The notes under the pieces are model-generated. The model made no database searches. It saw only the letters and a program-made list of their open reading frames with translations, and was not told where the DNA came from. From an uncultured Thermoanaerobaculia bacterium (GTDB lineage: Bacteria > Acidobacteriota > Thermoanaerobaculia > Multivoradales > Multivoraceae), in contig OX638294.1 in the NCBI GenBank assembly GCA_951812325.1, forward strand, positions 3,882,859 to 3,946,858: a stretch of DNA of 64,000 bases. The letters run 5' to 3'. Both the position numbers and the translations under genes were made by a program. Positions 17,427-26,922 of this stretch are shown piece by piece. Positions within the stretch are counted from its first letter, which is position 1; every line of letters starts with the position of its first letter.

Positions 17427-18923
17427 CTAAGGGAGAGCCCCGATCCGGTACCCGGATCGGGGCTCTTTCCATTCCGGGCTGCGACACACCGCCGCTTCGA
17501 ATCTGACGACGGGCGCCGTGCCGCCGCTCAAGTCGCCTGGTTGCCCACAGAGAGGCGCGTCGATTCCGCCGGGACAGAGGTTCTCTGCCGGACACGAGCT
17601 GCTCGACAGGAACACCGCCACATCCGCCACGTTGGTGCGCGTCGGCCCGGGTCGAAGCAAGGCGCCGCCTGCGGCGAGCGCACGACAGGAGTCGTTGTCG
17701 TCCAGGGCGGCCGCCGGATCGATGCCGGCCCTCCGGATCCGCCCGAGAGTCGACGCGTCGACGATGCCGCCGGCCGCGTCCGTGGGGCCGTCGCGACCGT
17801 CCGTGCCGGCGGCCAGAAAGACCCAGCCGTCCCGGTCGGCCAGCGGACCCCCGGCTGCTTCCAGGGCGAAGGCGAGCGCGAGTTCCTGGTTGCGACCGCC
17901 CCTGCCGCTGCCGCGGACCGTGACCGTCGTTTCGCCGCCGGCGACCCAGGCGCGGGGCGGTGCGGCGGCGAGACGTCTCGCCAGCAGCGCGCCGACGCCG
18001 CGTGCCTCGCCTTCCAGCGGCGCCGGTTCGACTTCGACCTCGGCGCCGCAGGCCGCGGCCATCGCCAGGACACTCGTCCGATTGCCGCCGACGATGCGGT
18101 AGATCGCCTCGTCGAAGATGGGATCGCCCGGCATCGGGGTCTCCTCGAGCGCGCCGCGAGCGCCCGCTTCCAGGCGCTGGCGGACCGGCGGCGGACACCT
18201 CTTCAACGCTCCGCAACGTTCGAGCGCAACGAGAGCGTCGCCGAACGTCGAAGGATCGGGCGCCGTCGGGCCGCTGCCAATCACCGACGGATCGTCGTCG
18301 ATGACGTCCGACAGGGCCAGCGTGACCACTCGCGCGGGACGCAATTGGCGCAGCAGACCGCCGCCCTTGATCGTCGACAGGTGCTTGCGCACGGCGTTCA
18401 GTTCGTGGATCGTGGCGCCGCCGTGGAGGAGCAGCCGGGTCACCTCCAGCTTGTCGCCCAGTCCGATGCCCGGGGCCGGCGCCGGCAGCAGCGCGGACGC
18501 GCCGCCGGAGATCAGGACCAGGGCCAGGTCGCCGGCGCCCAGTTCCGCGGCCCGCCGTTCCATCTGCCGCGCCGCGGCGAGACCGCGTTCGTCGGGCAGC
18601 GGGTGGCCCGAACGCAGGGCCTTGAACGTCCCTGCGACGGCGATTCGGTGCTCGCGGGCGCGGCCCGGGTGGCCGGTGGGCCGCGCCTCGTCGTGGGTCA
18701 CGAGCAGCGCGTCGGCGGATCGAACACGCTCGCCGAGCGCGCCGGCAACGCCTTCCGCCATGCCGAACGCCGCCTTGCCCGCCGCGAACACGGCCGTGCG
18801 TCCGCCGACCCCAAGGGCAGGGTCCAGCTCCCGCATGGAAGACCTCGTCGCGCTGACGGGGTCCGCCGCCGCCACACCCGCGAGGAAGACCTCCTCCGCC
18901 CGTTTCCTCAGGTCGAGGGTCAT
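17427..18923 (-). CDS. Glycerate 2-kinase (GckA/MOFRL family)
   Basis: About 498 residues. ATG 18923 gives the usual family opening (MTLDLRKRAEEVFLAGVAAADP); a GTG at 19004 would add 27 residues that lack similarity. The N-terminal DUF4147 domain shows VFAAGKAAFGMAEGV, LVLISGGASALLPAPAPG and VRKHLSTIKGGGLL, motifs of the phosphotransferase core. The C-terminal MOFRL domain shows VFLAAGTDGRDGPTDAAGG. The enzyme phosphorylates D-glycerate to 2-phosphoglycerate in the cytoplasm, feeding enolase (gene at 30593). Its last codons overlap the hairpin that terminates the TonB receptor gene coming from the other side, so the end EPRSGYRIGALP is shaped by that palindrome. Confidence 0.9.
   Translation of the reverse strand: MTLDLRKRAEEVFLAGVAAADPVSATRSSMRELDPALGVGGRTAVFAAGKAAFGMAEGVAGALGERVRSADALLVTHDEARPTGHPGRAREHRIAVAGTFKALRSGHPLPDERGLAAARQMERRAAELGAGDLALVLISGGASALLPAPAPGIGLGDKLEVTRLLLHGGATIHELNAVRKHLSTIKGGGLLRQLRPARVVTLALSDVIDDDPSVIGSGPTAPDPSTFGDALVALERCGALKRCPPPVRQRLEAGARGALEETPMPGDPIFDEAIYRIVGGNRTSVLAMAAACGAEVEVEPAPLEGEARGVGALLARRLAAAPPRAWVAGGETTVTVRGSGRGGRNQELALAFALEAAGGPLADRDGWVFLAAGTDGRDGPTDAAGGIVDASTLGRIRRAGIDPAAALDDNDSCRALAAGGALLRPGPTRTNVADVAVFLSSSSCPAENLCPGGIDAPLCGQPGDLSGGTAPVVRFEAAVCRSPEWKEPRSGYRIGALP
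17434..17469 (+). terminator. Rho-independent terminator of the TonB receptor gene
   Basis: A perfect 15-base stem, AGAGCCCCGATCCGG (17434-17448), a TAC loop and its complement (17452-17466), then TTT. It lies about 70 bases after the receptor stop. The hairpin overlaps the last codons of the convergent glycerate kinase gene, and in that direction lacks a T-run. Confidence 0.85.
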
Positions 18924-19144
18924 CTGCCAAGGATACGGTTCCCGGAGTCGCCTTTCATCGCGCAGTGCATTGCCCCAGTGGTTCTCCTGCACCGCATCGA
19001 GCACGGCGTCCTGCCCTGAGCTCCTTGTAGAGTACGCAGCCGGAAGCTTGCGTTGCGGGAACGCGGGTGCGCCTGTGCCATCGCCGGCTTCTCAAGGCGA
19101 CCGTCGCAAGGCGGCCATCATCCTGCGGCGCCTTAGGGGACGCG

Positions 19145-20695
19145 ATGGACTTCACTCAACAGCCGTCTTCCGTTGCCGGCGGGATCGGATGGCAGTCGGC
19201 GGCGCCGGTACCCGCCGGCCACCGGTTCAACCCCTTTCTCGAAGCGACCGGAGGCCGGCTGCAGGCACACGGCCTGGACCTCGCGGCGTTCTTCGAGCCG
19301 GGCCGATCGCCCGCCGGCGGCCTGCCCGCGGACGAAATGCCCAGCCCGCTGGAGATCGCCTTCCTGCCGAACATCCGCGCCCAGGTACAGGCGATGGACC
19401 GCTGCTTCCGGCGCGCGATCGACCACGTCGGCTACCCGTCTCCCTTCGTCTTTGCCTTCGCCTCGAAGGCGAACACGGCCGAAGAGATCGTCCGCTCGAC
19501 ACTCGCGGCCGGCGCCCACCACGAGATGTCGTCGGACGTCGACGTCGAGATCGTGCGTCGCATGATCCGGGCCGGGTTCCTGCCGCCGGACCGGATCGTG
19601 CTCGCCAACGGCTTCAAGGGGCCTGGCAGCGCCTACGCGCGGAACCTCCTGGCGCTCCGGGATGAACACCGCCGCCTGCTCCCCATTCTCGAGGACGGGG
19701 CCGAACTGGGCGCCCTCGCCGGCCATGGCGCGGACTTCGATTTCGGCATCCGGCTGAAGCGGACGCGGGACGACCCGGGCGCCGACCGCCGATGGCCGGC
19801 TGGACGCGCCGCCGACCGGGACTCGCGCTTCGGCGTCGACGCCGCGGAACTGACCCGCCTGGCGGTCGAGATCGACCGTACCCCGGGCTCGCGCTTCGTC
19901 CTGCTGCACGCGATGTTCGGCGCCCCGAACGACAGCGTGGAGCAGTTCGTCCAGGCGCTTGAGCCGGGCCTCGACCTCTACGCCCGTCTCGGCCGCAGTC
20001 ACCGGCGCCTCCGCTTCTTCGACTTCGGCGGCGGGGCGCCCGGTCGCACCACGCTCGATCACGAGTTCGACCACGACCGCTTCGCGCACCTCCTGCTGGA
20101 GAGGGCGCTCGCGGTCTGCAGCCGCCACGGCGCACACCCGCCAACGCTGATCGGCGAGTTCGGCCGCTACACGGTGTCCGAACACGCCGCGCACCTGTTC
20201 CGGGTCATCGCGGTCAAGGCGAACGAGGCCGGCCCTCGCTGGTACCTCGTCGACGGCTCGATCATGACCTCGTTCCCGGACACCTGGGCCCTGGGCGAGC
20301 ACTTCATCTGCCTGCCGCTCAACCATCTCGACCGCCCCTTCCGGCGCGTCCGCCTGGGCGGCATCACCTGCGACCGGGACGACGTCTACCCTCCCCGCGG
20401 CAGCGCGGCGCCACTCTTCCTCCCGGATCTTTCGACCGCTGAACTCGCCGAAACGCCGCTGTACCTGGGGTTCTTCTCCGTCGGCGCCTACCAGGAGATG
20501 CTCGGCGGCGTGCGGGGCAGCAAGCACTGCGTCCTGCCCGAGGCGACCGAGGTCCTGATCGACGACGACGGAAGAGGCGGTTTCCGGTGCGACATCCTTC
20601 CCGGGCACACGACCGAGGACGTGCTGCACAATCTGGGATATGGTCTTCCATCGGCAGAACGGCCGGCGGGCGTGGCGCGGGTTCTGCTCGACTGA
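19145..20695 (+). CDS. SpeA-like PLP-dependent decarboxylase (arginine decarboxylase type)
   Basis: 516 residues from ATG 19145; an upstream in-frame start at 19067 adds only Arg-rich sequence. The fold is the alanine-racemase type used by ornithine/diaminopimelate/arginine decarboxylases. The PLP lysine is in FAFASKAN (Lys108). SpeA-like landmarks follow: IVLANGFKGPG (compare NGYKD), GEFGRYTVSEHAAH, and FFSVGAYQEMLGG near the C-terminus (SpeA has VGAYQE). It is shorter than the usual 600-plus residues of biosynthetic arginine decarboxylase, so substrate choice is open: arginine is likeliest, a related amino acid possible. It is divergent from glycerate kinase and only five bases before the CRTAC1 gene, perhaps in one transcript. 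Confidence 0.6.
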   Translation: MDFTQQPSSVAGGIGWQSAAPVPAGHRFNPFLEATGGRLQAHGLDLAAFFEPGRSPAGGLPADEMPSPLEIAFLPNIRAQVQAMDRCFRRAIDHVGYPSPFVFAFASKANTAEEIVRSTLAAGAHHEMSSDVDVEIVRRMIRAGFLPPDRIVLANGFKGPGSAYARNLLALRDEHRRLLPILEDGAELGALAGHGADFDFGIRLKRTRDDPGADRRWPAGRAADRDSRFGVDAAELTRLAVEIDRTPGSRFVLLHAMFGAPNDSVEQFVQALEPGLDLYARLGRSHRRLRFFDFGGGAPGRTTLDHEFDHDRFAHLLLERALAVCSRHGAHPPTLIGEFGRYTVSEHAAHLFRVIAVKANEAGPRWYLVDGSIMTSFPDTWALGEHFICLPLNHLDRPFRRVRLGGITCDRDDVYPPRGSAAPLFLPDLSTAELAETPLYLGFFSVGAYQEMLGGVRGSKHCVLPEATEVLIDDDGRGGFRCDILPGHTTEDVLHNLGYGLPSAERPAGVARVLLD

Positions 20696-20700
20696 GCACA

Positions 20701-22530
20701 GTGCCTGCTTCCTGTTCATCGCCTGCTCATGCCGGGCGTCGCGCCACGGTTCCGATCCGTGCAGCCCTCGCGGCAGTCGCTCTCGCGGGGTCTCTCGCCG
20801 CCGAGGACCCGAAGCCGGTGTTCGTCGACCGAGCCGCCGAACTCGGCGTCGACTTCGTCCACTACAACGGAATGACCGGCGAGCTGTACTACGCGGAGCA
20901 CATGGGCGGCGCGGCCGCCCTGTTCGATTACGACAACGATGGCGACCTGGATCTCTACCTGGGGCAGGGCCACCTGCTCGCGCCCGAGGGGGACTCGGGA
21001 TCTTCGTTTGGGGCCGCGCCAGGGGAGGAAGGGGTCATGCAGGATCGACTGTTTCGCAACGAACTGGAAACGGGTGCGTTGCACTTCACCGACATCACCG
21101 GGAAGAGCGGTCTCCGCGCACGGGGCTACGCGATGGGCGCCGCCGTCGGCGACATCGACAACGACGGCGACCCCGATCTCTACATTCTCAATCTCGGGCC
21201 CAACGAGCTCTGGCGCAACGACTCGGCGCCGGGCATCCCCCGTTTCACCAATATCACGGAGGGGAGCCACGCCGCCGACCCTCGCTGGAGCGCGGCCGCG
21301 AGCTTCCTTGATCTGGACAACGACGGGCTGCTCGACCTCTTCGTCGGCAACTACGTGGAGTTCCGGGTCGCTACCCACAAGCCCTGCTCCTCCCCTCAGG
21401 GGATCATGGAGTACTGTGGACCGAAGGCCTTTCGCGGCGAGGCGAACCGCGTGCTGCGCAACCAGGGCGGCGGCGAGTTCGCGGACTGGACCTTCCGGCT
21501 GGGCATCGCCGACCACATTGCCGGAACGCTCGGAACCGTGGCCACGGACCTGAACGGCGATGGCTGGACCGACATCTACGTCGCCAACGACCAGAAGCCC
21601 AACGCACTCCTCCTGAACGATGGCGGCAAGGCCCTCGTCGACGAAGCGGTGATGGCCGGAGCGGCGGTCAACGCCTCCGGCGAACCTGAAGCGAGCATGG
21701 GGATCGTGGTTCAGGACTTCAACGACGACGGTCTCGCGGACCTGTTCATGACGCACGTCCACCGCGAGACGAACACGCTGTACCTCAATCTGGGCGATGG
21801 CATGTGGGAGGACGCCACGCGCGCCAGCGGCCTGGGTCCCCCCAGCTTCCTCTACACCGGGTTCGGCGTCGCCGCCATGGACTACGACCTGGATGGAGTG
21901 CTCGACCTCTATACGGCGAACGGCGCCGTGACCCGCATCGAGGAGCAGTTCCGTGCCGGCGACCCGTTTCCCCTGCGACAGCGGAATCAGCTCTTCCGAG
22001 GACGGGGCGGCGGCCGGTTCGAGGAAGTCACCGACTTCGAGCATCCCGGGACCGCAGAGGTCGGCCGCGGCGTGGCGCGGGGAGATCTGGACAACGACGG
22101 CGATCCGGACCTCGTCGTGGTGAACAACATGGGGCCTGTCTGGTTGCTGATGAACGAGGCCGAACCTTCCTCCAGCGAATGGGTCGGCATCGACCTGCGC
22201 CTGCCCGGCCAGGGCATGAATGGGGACGGCGGTCATGACGACGCGAAGACGCCGTTCGGACGGCGGCCACTCGGCGCCTGGGTGGGGCTCAAGCGGGGCG
22301 GGAAGGAGGCAAGGGTGACCTGGCGACGCTTTCATACGGATGGTTCCTATGCCGTCGGCAACGATCCCCGAGTCCTGTTCGCCGTCCACGGCGCCGCATC
22401 GCACGCGGTCGTCGTTGCCTGGCCGGACGGCGAGCAGGAGTCCTTCCTTCTCGATCAGGTCGGCCGCTATCACACGCTGGTCCGCGGTCGCGGAGAGCCG
22501 TCCGGGAACGTGCCCTCGTCAGCGCCGTGA
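20701..22530 (+). CDS. CRTAC1 / ASPIC-UnbV FG-GAP repeat protein (copy 1)
   Basis: 609 residues from GTG 20701, giving a signal peptide (ALAAVALAGSLAAE). Upstream starts would overlap the decarboxylase. Repeated FG-GAP units carry calcium-type loops: DYDNDGDLDLYLG, DIDNDGDPDLYI, DLDNDGLLDLFVG, DFNDDGLADLFM and DLDNDGDPDLVVV. A conserved Cys pair with YCGP lies near the middle. The C-terminus (VVAWPDGEQESF then VGRYHTLVRG) is the UnbV/ASPIC signature. The protein is probably an exported beta-propeller that binds calcium; its ligand is unknown. It ends in a GTGA overlap with the TPR gene at 22527, which strongly suggests coupled translation. Two further copies lie at 32163 and 61392. Confidence 0.9.
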   Translation: MPASCSSPAHAGRRATVPIRAALAAVALAGSLAAEDPKPVFVDRAAELGVDFVHYNGMTGELYYAEHMGGAAALFDYDNDGDLDLYLGQGHLLAPEGDSGSSFGAAPGEEGVMQDRLFRNELETGALHFTDITGKSGLRARGYAMGAAVGDIDNDGDPDLYILNLGPNELWRNDSAPGIPRFTNITEGSHAADPRWSAAASFLDLDNDGLLDLFVGNYVEFRVATHKPCSSPQGIMEYCGPKAFRGEANRVLRNQGGGEFADWTFRLGIADHIAGTLGTVATDLNGDGWTDIYVANDQKPNALLLNDGGKALVDEAVMAGAAVNASGEPEASMGIVVQDFNDDGLADLFMTHVHRETNTLYLNLGDGMWEDATRASGLGPPSFLYTGFGVAAMDYDLDGVLDLYTANGAVTRIEEQFRAGDPFPLRQRNQLFRGRGGGRFEEVTDFEHPGTAEVGRGVARGDLDNDGDPDLVVVNNMGPVWLLMNEAEPSSSEWVGIDLRLPGQGMNGDGGHDDAKTPFGRRPLGAWVGLKRGGKEARVTWRRFHTDGSYAVGNDPRVLFAVHGAASHAVVVAWPDGEQESFLLDQVGRYHTLVRGRGEPSGNVPSSAP

Positions 22531-24509
22531 GACGCGGAACGCCGAATCGGTCCTGCGTTCGTGCCGCCTTCGCGGCGGCTGCCGTTGCCGCGGCACTGCC
22601 GCTGGCCGGCGGGGCCGTCCCCGCCGGACAGGATCCGGAAGCGGTTCCCCGGCCTCGGATCGACCACTACGAACAGATCGTGCAGGACCAGATCAGGGCG
22701 GCGCATGACAACGTGGACCGGCTTCGCAACGACCCGGAGGTGAAGCGAGACGAACTGGCCGACGCGTTCGGCCTGCTCGGGCAGCTCTACCTGCTCTACG
22801 ACTTCCCCGGCGCCGCCGGGGCCAGCCTGCGGAACGCCGTGGCGCTCGATGGCGAAGATCCCCGCTGGCCGTACTACCTCGCCGACCTGGCGGCGACCGA
22901 GGGGGACCATGTCGAGGCTGCCGCAGCCTTTGACCTTGTTCTGTCCCTTGATCCCGAGTACCTGGCAGCCCGCATCCGCCGGGGAAACGCGCTCTTCGAG
23001 TTGGGCCGCATCGCCGACGCCGAAAGAGATTATCTTGGCGTGCTCGACAGCGTTCCCGGTCAATCGGCAGCGCGCTACGGTCTCGGTCGAATCGACTACG
23101 ACAGCGGCGAGTTCGATCAGGCCCTTCAGCACTTCGAGGCGGCGATTGCCGGCCAACCGGAAGGCTCCGTCATCCATCACCAGCTCGGCCTGACCTTGCG
23201 TCGGCTCGGACGGCACGACGAAGCAACAGCCCACCTGGAGCGAAACGAGCATCGGCGCGTGGTCTTCCCCGATCCACTGCGCGAACTGGTCAATGGCCTG
23301 AACGTCAGTTCCGAAGCCCACTATTTTCGCGGGACGGCAGCGATACGACGCGGCGACGCCAGGGGCGCGCTGGACGCCTTCCTGCGCGCACTCGAAGCGC
23401 AACCGGGGAGCGCTCGGACCACCTTCAGCGTGGGGCTTGCCCAGATTGAACTCGGCGACAAGGAAGCGGCCGAAGCACGCATGCGCCAGGCGATCGCACT
23501 CGACGAGGACTACCGCGAGCCTCACTTCAACCTGGCCCTGATCCTGGCGGAGAGAGGCGACTACGAAGCGGCAGAACGGCACTTCAGGCGGGCGACGGAG
23601 ATCGACCCGTCCGACTTCGAAGCGTCGGCCCGCCGCGCTGACGCGCTGACGCGCCTCGGGCGAACGGAGGAGGCGATCGAGATCGCAAACCAGGTGCTGG
23701 AGGCAGAACCGGCGATGCCAGTTGCTCAGCTCACGCTGGGCGCCGCATACCAGGCGGCCGGTCAACCGGAGAAGGCCTGGGCGACGTTGCAGCAGGTCCT
23801 CGCTGCCGCACCCGGCGCACCCCGGGAGCGGGCGGAGGCACACTACCGTCTGGCAGTGATCGCCGCCGGGAACCAGGCAGCCACGATCAGCGAAGCCTCG
23901 GCGAAGGAAGCCGCGGGCCGGAACGACGACGCCCTGGCCCACCTGCAGAACGCGGTAGAACTCGACCCCGGCTTCACGGAGGCGCACGCCCTGTTTGGCC
24001 GGCTGCTGGCGCGACAGGGACGCTACGAGAAGGCTGTTCGGCACTTCGCCCGGGCCATCTCCCGCGACCCCGCGAACGCCGGCTGGCACCGCGACCGCGC
24101 GATGGCGTTGATCCTCGGCCGTCGCTACGCAGCGGCGCGGGGCGCGCTGACGAGCGGACTCGGGGCCTTGGAGCGTTCAAGGCCCCCTGCTTCAGAAGAG
24201 GCAGCCGACCATCTTCGCCTGCTTCTCTCACGGCTGCTGGCCACGTGCCCCGACCCACAGATCCGCGACGGCCGGCAGGCCCTGGAGCTTGCCCGGCGAC
24301 TCATGGCCGATCGCCCCTCCCTCGAACACGCGGAGACGTTGGCGATGGCGCTCGCCGAGACAGGGAACCACGTACAGGCCGCCAGCATTCAGCGGCAGGT
24401 CGTGGCCGACCTGGAGCGTCGGGGCGCCGCCCCCTCCACCGGCCAGCGGCAAAGGCTGCAATCGTACCTTGACGGCAAGCCCGCGCGGGAACCGTGGTTC
24501 ACTCCCTGA
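22527..24509 (+). CDS. Exported TPR-repeat protein (CRTAC1 partner)
   Basis: 660 residues from a GTG that overlaps the CRTAC1 stop by four bases. The signal peptide is AAFAAAAVAAALPLAGGAVPA. The rest is a long array of TPR units, including AAASLRNAV-like and AAAFDLVLSLDPEYLAARI, ALQHFEAAIAGQPEGSVIHH, AEARMRQAIALDEDYREPHF, AERHFRRATEIDPSDFEASA and AVRHFARAISRDPANAGWHR. There is no catalytic domain. TPR arrays bind peptides or partner proteins, and tight coupling to CRTAC1 implies that the two act together in the periplasm or at the surface. A similar CRTAC1-then-TPR order recurs at 61392-64000. Confidence 0.85.
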   Translation: MRRGTPNRSCVRAAFAAAAVAAALPLAGGAVPAGQDPEAVPRPRIDHYEQIVQDQIRAAHDNVDRLRNDPEVKRDELADAFGLLGQLYLLYDFPGAAGASLRNAVALDGEDPRWPYYLADLAATEGDHVEAAAAFDLVLSLDPEYLAARIRRGNALFELGRIADAERDYLGVLDSVPGQSAARYGLGRIDYDSGEFDQALQHFEAAIAGQPEGSVIHHQLGLTLRRLGRHDEATAHLERNEHRRVVFPDPLRELVNGLNVSSEAHYFRGTAAIRRGDARGALDAFLRALEAQPGSARTTFSVGLAQIELGDKEAAEARMRQAIALDEDYREPHFNLALILAERGDYEAAERHFRRATEIDPSDFEASARRADALTRLGRTEEAIEIANQVLEAEPAMPVAQLTLGAAYQAAGQPEKAWATLQQVLAAAPGAPRERAEAHYRLAVIAAGNQAATISEASAKEAAGRNDDALAHLQNAVELDPGFTEAHALFGRLLARQGRYEKAVRHFARAISRDPANAGWHRDRAMALILGRRYAAARGALTSGLGALERSRPPASEEAADHLRLLLSRLLATCPDPQIRDGRQALELARRLMADRPSLEHAETLAMALAETGNHVQAASIQRQVVADLERRGAAPSTGQRQRLQSYLDGKPAREPWFTP

Positions 24510-24694
24510 CGCAGATGGTGGCCCGATTCGAGCCGGCGACTCGCCGCCGACCCCCCTTCTTCCGAGAACGACGTCTCCGCCTCCAGGTCAAGGCGCCCTG
24601 GCCAATGGATGAACGTCTGCGACTTGCGGACGTGGCGAGAGACCGGCGGCCGAGATCGGTTCGCGGACCTTTGAGCGTTAACATCCTGGCTGCA

Positions 24695-26905
24695 ATGGAA
24701 CGTGCTGCGCGAACCGGCCTGCTTCGCCCCGCGGTGGCCGGCGCTCTGCTCCTGGCACTGCTCGCAGCACCCCGCCTGGCGGAATCCCAGGAGGCTTCCG
24801 CACCGATATCGCATGCGATGGAGTTGGCGCAGAGCGGCAATCTTCGCGGCGCCATCGAGATCCTGGAGGCGTTCTGTGCCGGTGGAGATGCGCCCTCTGC
24901 CGCCTTCGGCGCGCTCGGCGCGCTGCACGTGGAGGACGGGCGCCCCGAGAAGGCGCTGGAGATCCTCCTGCCACTGACGCAAACGGAGGAGCTCGACCCG
25001 GCTGTCCTCTACAACGCCGGGAGAGCCTTCGAAGCACTCGGACGTTTCACCGACGCGGTTGGCTTCTACCGGACCTCCATCTCGGTCGACGGCTTCTCTC
25101 CGGCGCTCCGCGCGCTCGGAATGCTGCTCGGACGCCTCGAGCGTTCCGGGGAGTCGTACGAGCTCCTGACGACCTGGCTCGAAGCGAACTCCAACGACTA
25201 CGCAGCCCGCATCGCGGCGGCAGCAGGCGCCGTGGACCTCGAGCTGGCCGACGAGGCCGAGTCGTTGATTCAGGGCCTGCCGCCCGACGCGCCGGCGATC
25301 CGGCTGCTCCAGGGCAGGATCGACCTGCTGCGCAACGACCCGTGGGGCGCTCTCGGCAAACTCCAACCCCTGGCTGACCAACCTCCGCCGGCTCTTGAAC
25401 TCGACCTCCGGCGGAGCCTCGCCGACGCCTGGCTCCAGGTGGGCGACCCGGAGGCCGCGATCGAGCAGATCGAGTTGATTCCACCCGGAGACCCCTCCGA
25501 CACGGTCCAGTTGGCGAATGCCTACTCTCAGTCGGGACGGATCCGGAAGGCGGTCGAGACCTTGGCGCCGCTGGCCGAACCCCTGATCGGCAGCGCACCA
25601 CCGACCGATCCCGGGACGCTGGCACTCGGCGTTCTCATCGACTATGGCCGCTATCTGCAGGCGGCGGGCGATTCGCGGCGCGCCCTTTCCTTCCTCCAGC
25701 TTGCCGCCGAGATCGGTCCGGATTTCCCCGAGGCGTTCAAGACCCTGGCCGACGTGCTGGAGGCGAATGGTCGGTCCAACGAGGCGGCGACGGCCCGCGC
25801 GCGCCACGAGACGCTGACAACAACGACGCCACCGGGTCCAACCCGGTTCGACATCGCGGCCGACGCGGACGATCAGGTCAGCCGGGCGATCCGCGAGGCA
25901 GTGGAGTTGGCCTTCTCGGGCGAGACCTACAAGGCTCTTGAACGACTTGATCAACAGCTTGACCAGGCGCCAGGCGATCCGCGCCCGGCCTACGTCAAGT
26001 CGTCGATCCTGCTTCAGGGCGGCAACGCGGAGGAAGCCCTCGCGGCTGCTGACCGGGCCCTCGAGATCGCTCCGGGGCACGCCGACGGCCTGTATCAACG
26101 AGGTGTTGTCCTGTTGGCGCTTCAGCGCATCGCCGAGGCCGAGGCTCTCTTCCGCAGCGCTCTCGAAGCCGCGCCGGAGCACCCCGCCGCACTCGCGGAC
26201 TACGCGGCGCTGCTGATGAGTTCCGGGCGAAGCGACGAAGCCGCCGACCTGCTCACCCGATTGGTCGAACGGAGACCGAACGATTCACGGCTTCTCGCCA
26301 TGCTGGGGCGTTCCCTTCTTGACGCCCGGAGGGTCAAGGAGGCCGAGGCGCCACTGCGCCGCGCGGCAAGCCTGGATCCCCGGAACGCGGTGATTCTGCT
26401 CGACCTCGCTTCGGCGCTCTGGGAGGCGAATCGGCCCGACGAAGCGGAACGGCAGGCCCGCGAAGCCACGGCGCTGATTCCCCAGGCGCCGGCCGGCCAC
26501 CGCCTGCTGGGAGCTCTTCTCCTCTGGCGCGGCGACTACCTGGAGGCGGCGGCATCCCTCGAGAAGGCGATCGCCAACGGAAGCGAAGACGCCGCTGTGC
26601 ACCTGGAACTGGCCCGCGCCTGGGAGGGCGGCGCCGGAGGGACCGGGGACCCAGGCGAAGAACAGACCCGGTTGGAGCGAGCCGAGGCCGCGTATCGCCG
26701 GGCGGGAGAACTCGAACCCGAGCATGCGGGCGCCGCCTACGGCCTCGCCCAGGTCTTGCGAAAACTCGGTCGCCATGACGAAGCTTCGGCACAGATGGAC
26801 CGCTATCGCGAACTCTACGAGCGGGATCAGCGGGAGACGCGCGAGCAGGGACTCGGGCCGTCGGCGCCCGACGACCGCCGGCAACTCGACCCGTTGGAGA
26901 GATGA
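24695..26905 (+). CDS. Exported TPR-repeat protein, long
   Basis: 736 residues. I prefer ATG 24695 because it opens directly into a signal peptide (LRPAVAGALLLALLAAPRLAESQ). A frame open from 24494 adds 67 Arg-rich residues that would bury the signal. TPR units run the full length (SHAMELAQSGNLRGAIEILE; ALAAADRALEIAPGHADGLY; AEALFRSALEAAPEHPAALA; AEAPLRRAASLDPRNAVILL; AEAAYRRAGELEPEHAGAAY). The tail is charged (YERDQRETREQGL). It follows the preceding TPR gene after 185 bases and converges on the sulfatase-fold gene with only 17 bases between stops. The role is probably protein binding; no enzyme motif is seen. Confidence 0.8.
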   Translation: MERAARTGLLRPAVAGALLLALLAAPRLAESQEASAPISHAMELAQSGNLRGAIEILEAFCAGGDAPSAAFGALGALHVEDGRPEKALEILLPLTQTEELDPAVLYNAGRAFEALGRFTDAVGFYRTSISVDGFSPALRALGMLLGRLERSGESYELLTTWLEANSNDYAARIAAAAGAVDLELADEAESLIQGLPPDAPAIRLLQGRIDLLRNDPWGALGKLQPLADQPPPALELDLRRSLADAWLQVGDPEAAIEQIELIPPGDPSDTVQLANAYSQSGRIRKAVETLAPLAEPLIGSAPPTDPGTLALGVLIDYGRYLQAAGDSRRALSFLQLAAEIGPDFPEAFKTLADVLEANGRSNEAATARARHETLTTTTPPGPTRFDIAADADDQVSRAIREAVELAFSGETYKALERLDQQLDQAPGDPRPAYVKSSILLQGGNAEEALAAADRALEIAPGHADGLYQRGVVLLALQRIAEAEALFRSALEAAPEHPAALADYAALLMSSGRSDEAADLLTRLVERRPNDSRLLAMLGRSLLDARRVKEAEAPLRRAASLDPRNAVILLDLASALWEANRPDEAERQAREATALIPQAPAGHRLLGALLLWRGDYLEAAASLEKAIANGSEDAAVHLELARAWEGGAGGTGDPGEEQTRLERAEAAYRRAGELEPEHAGAAYGLAQVLRKLGRHDEASAQMDRYRELYERDQRETREQGLGPSAPDDRRQLDPLER

Positions 26906-26922
26906 CGCACCGCCGAGCCGGA

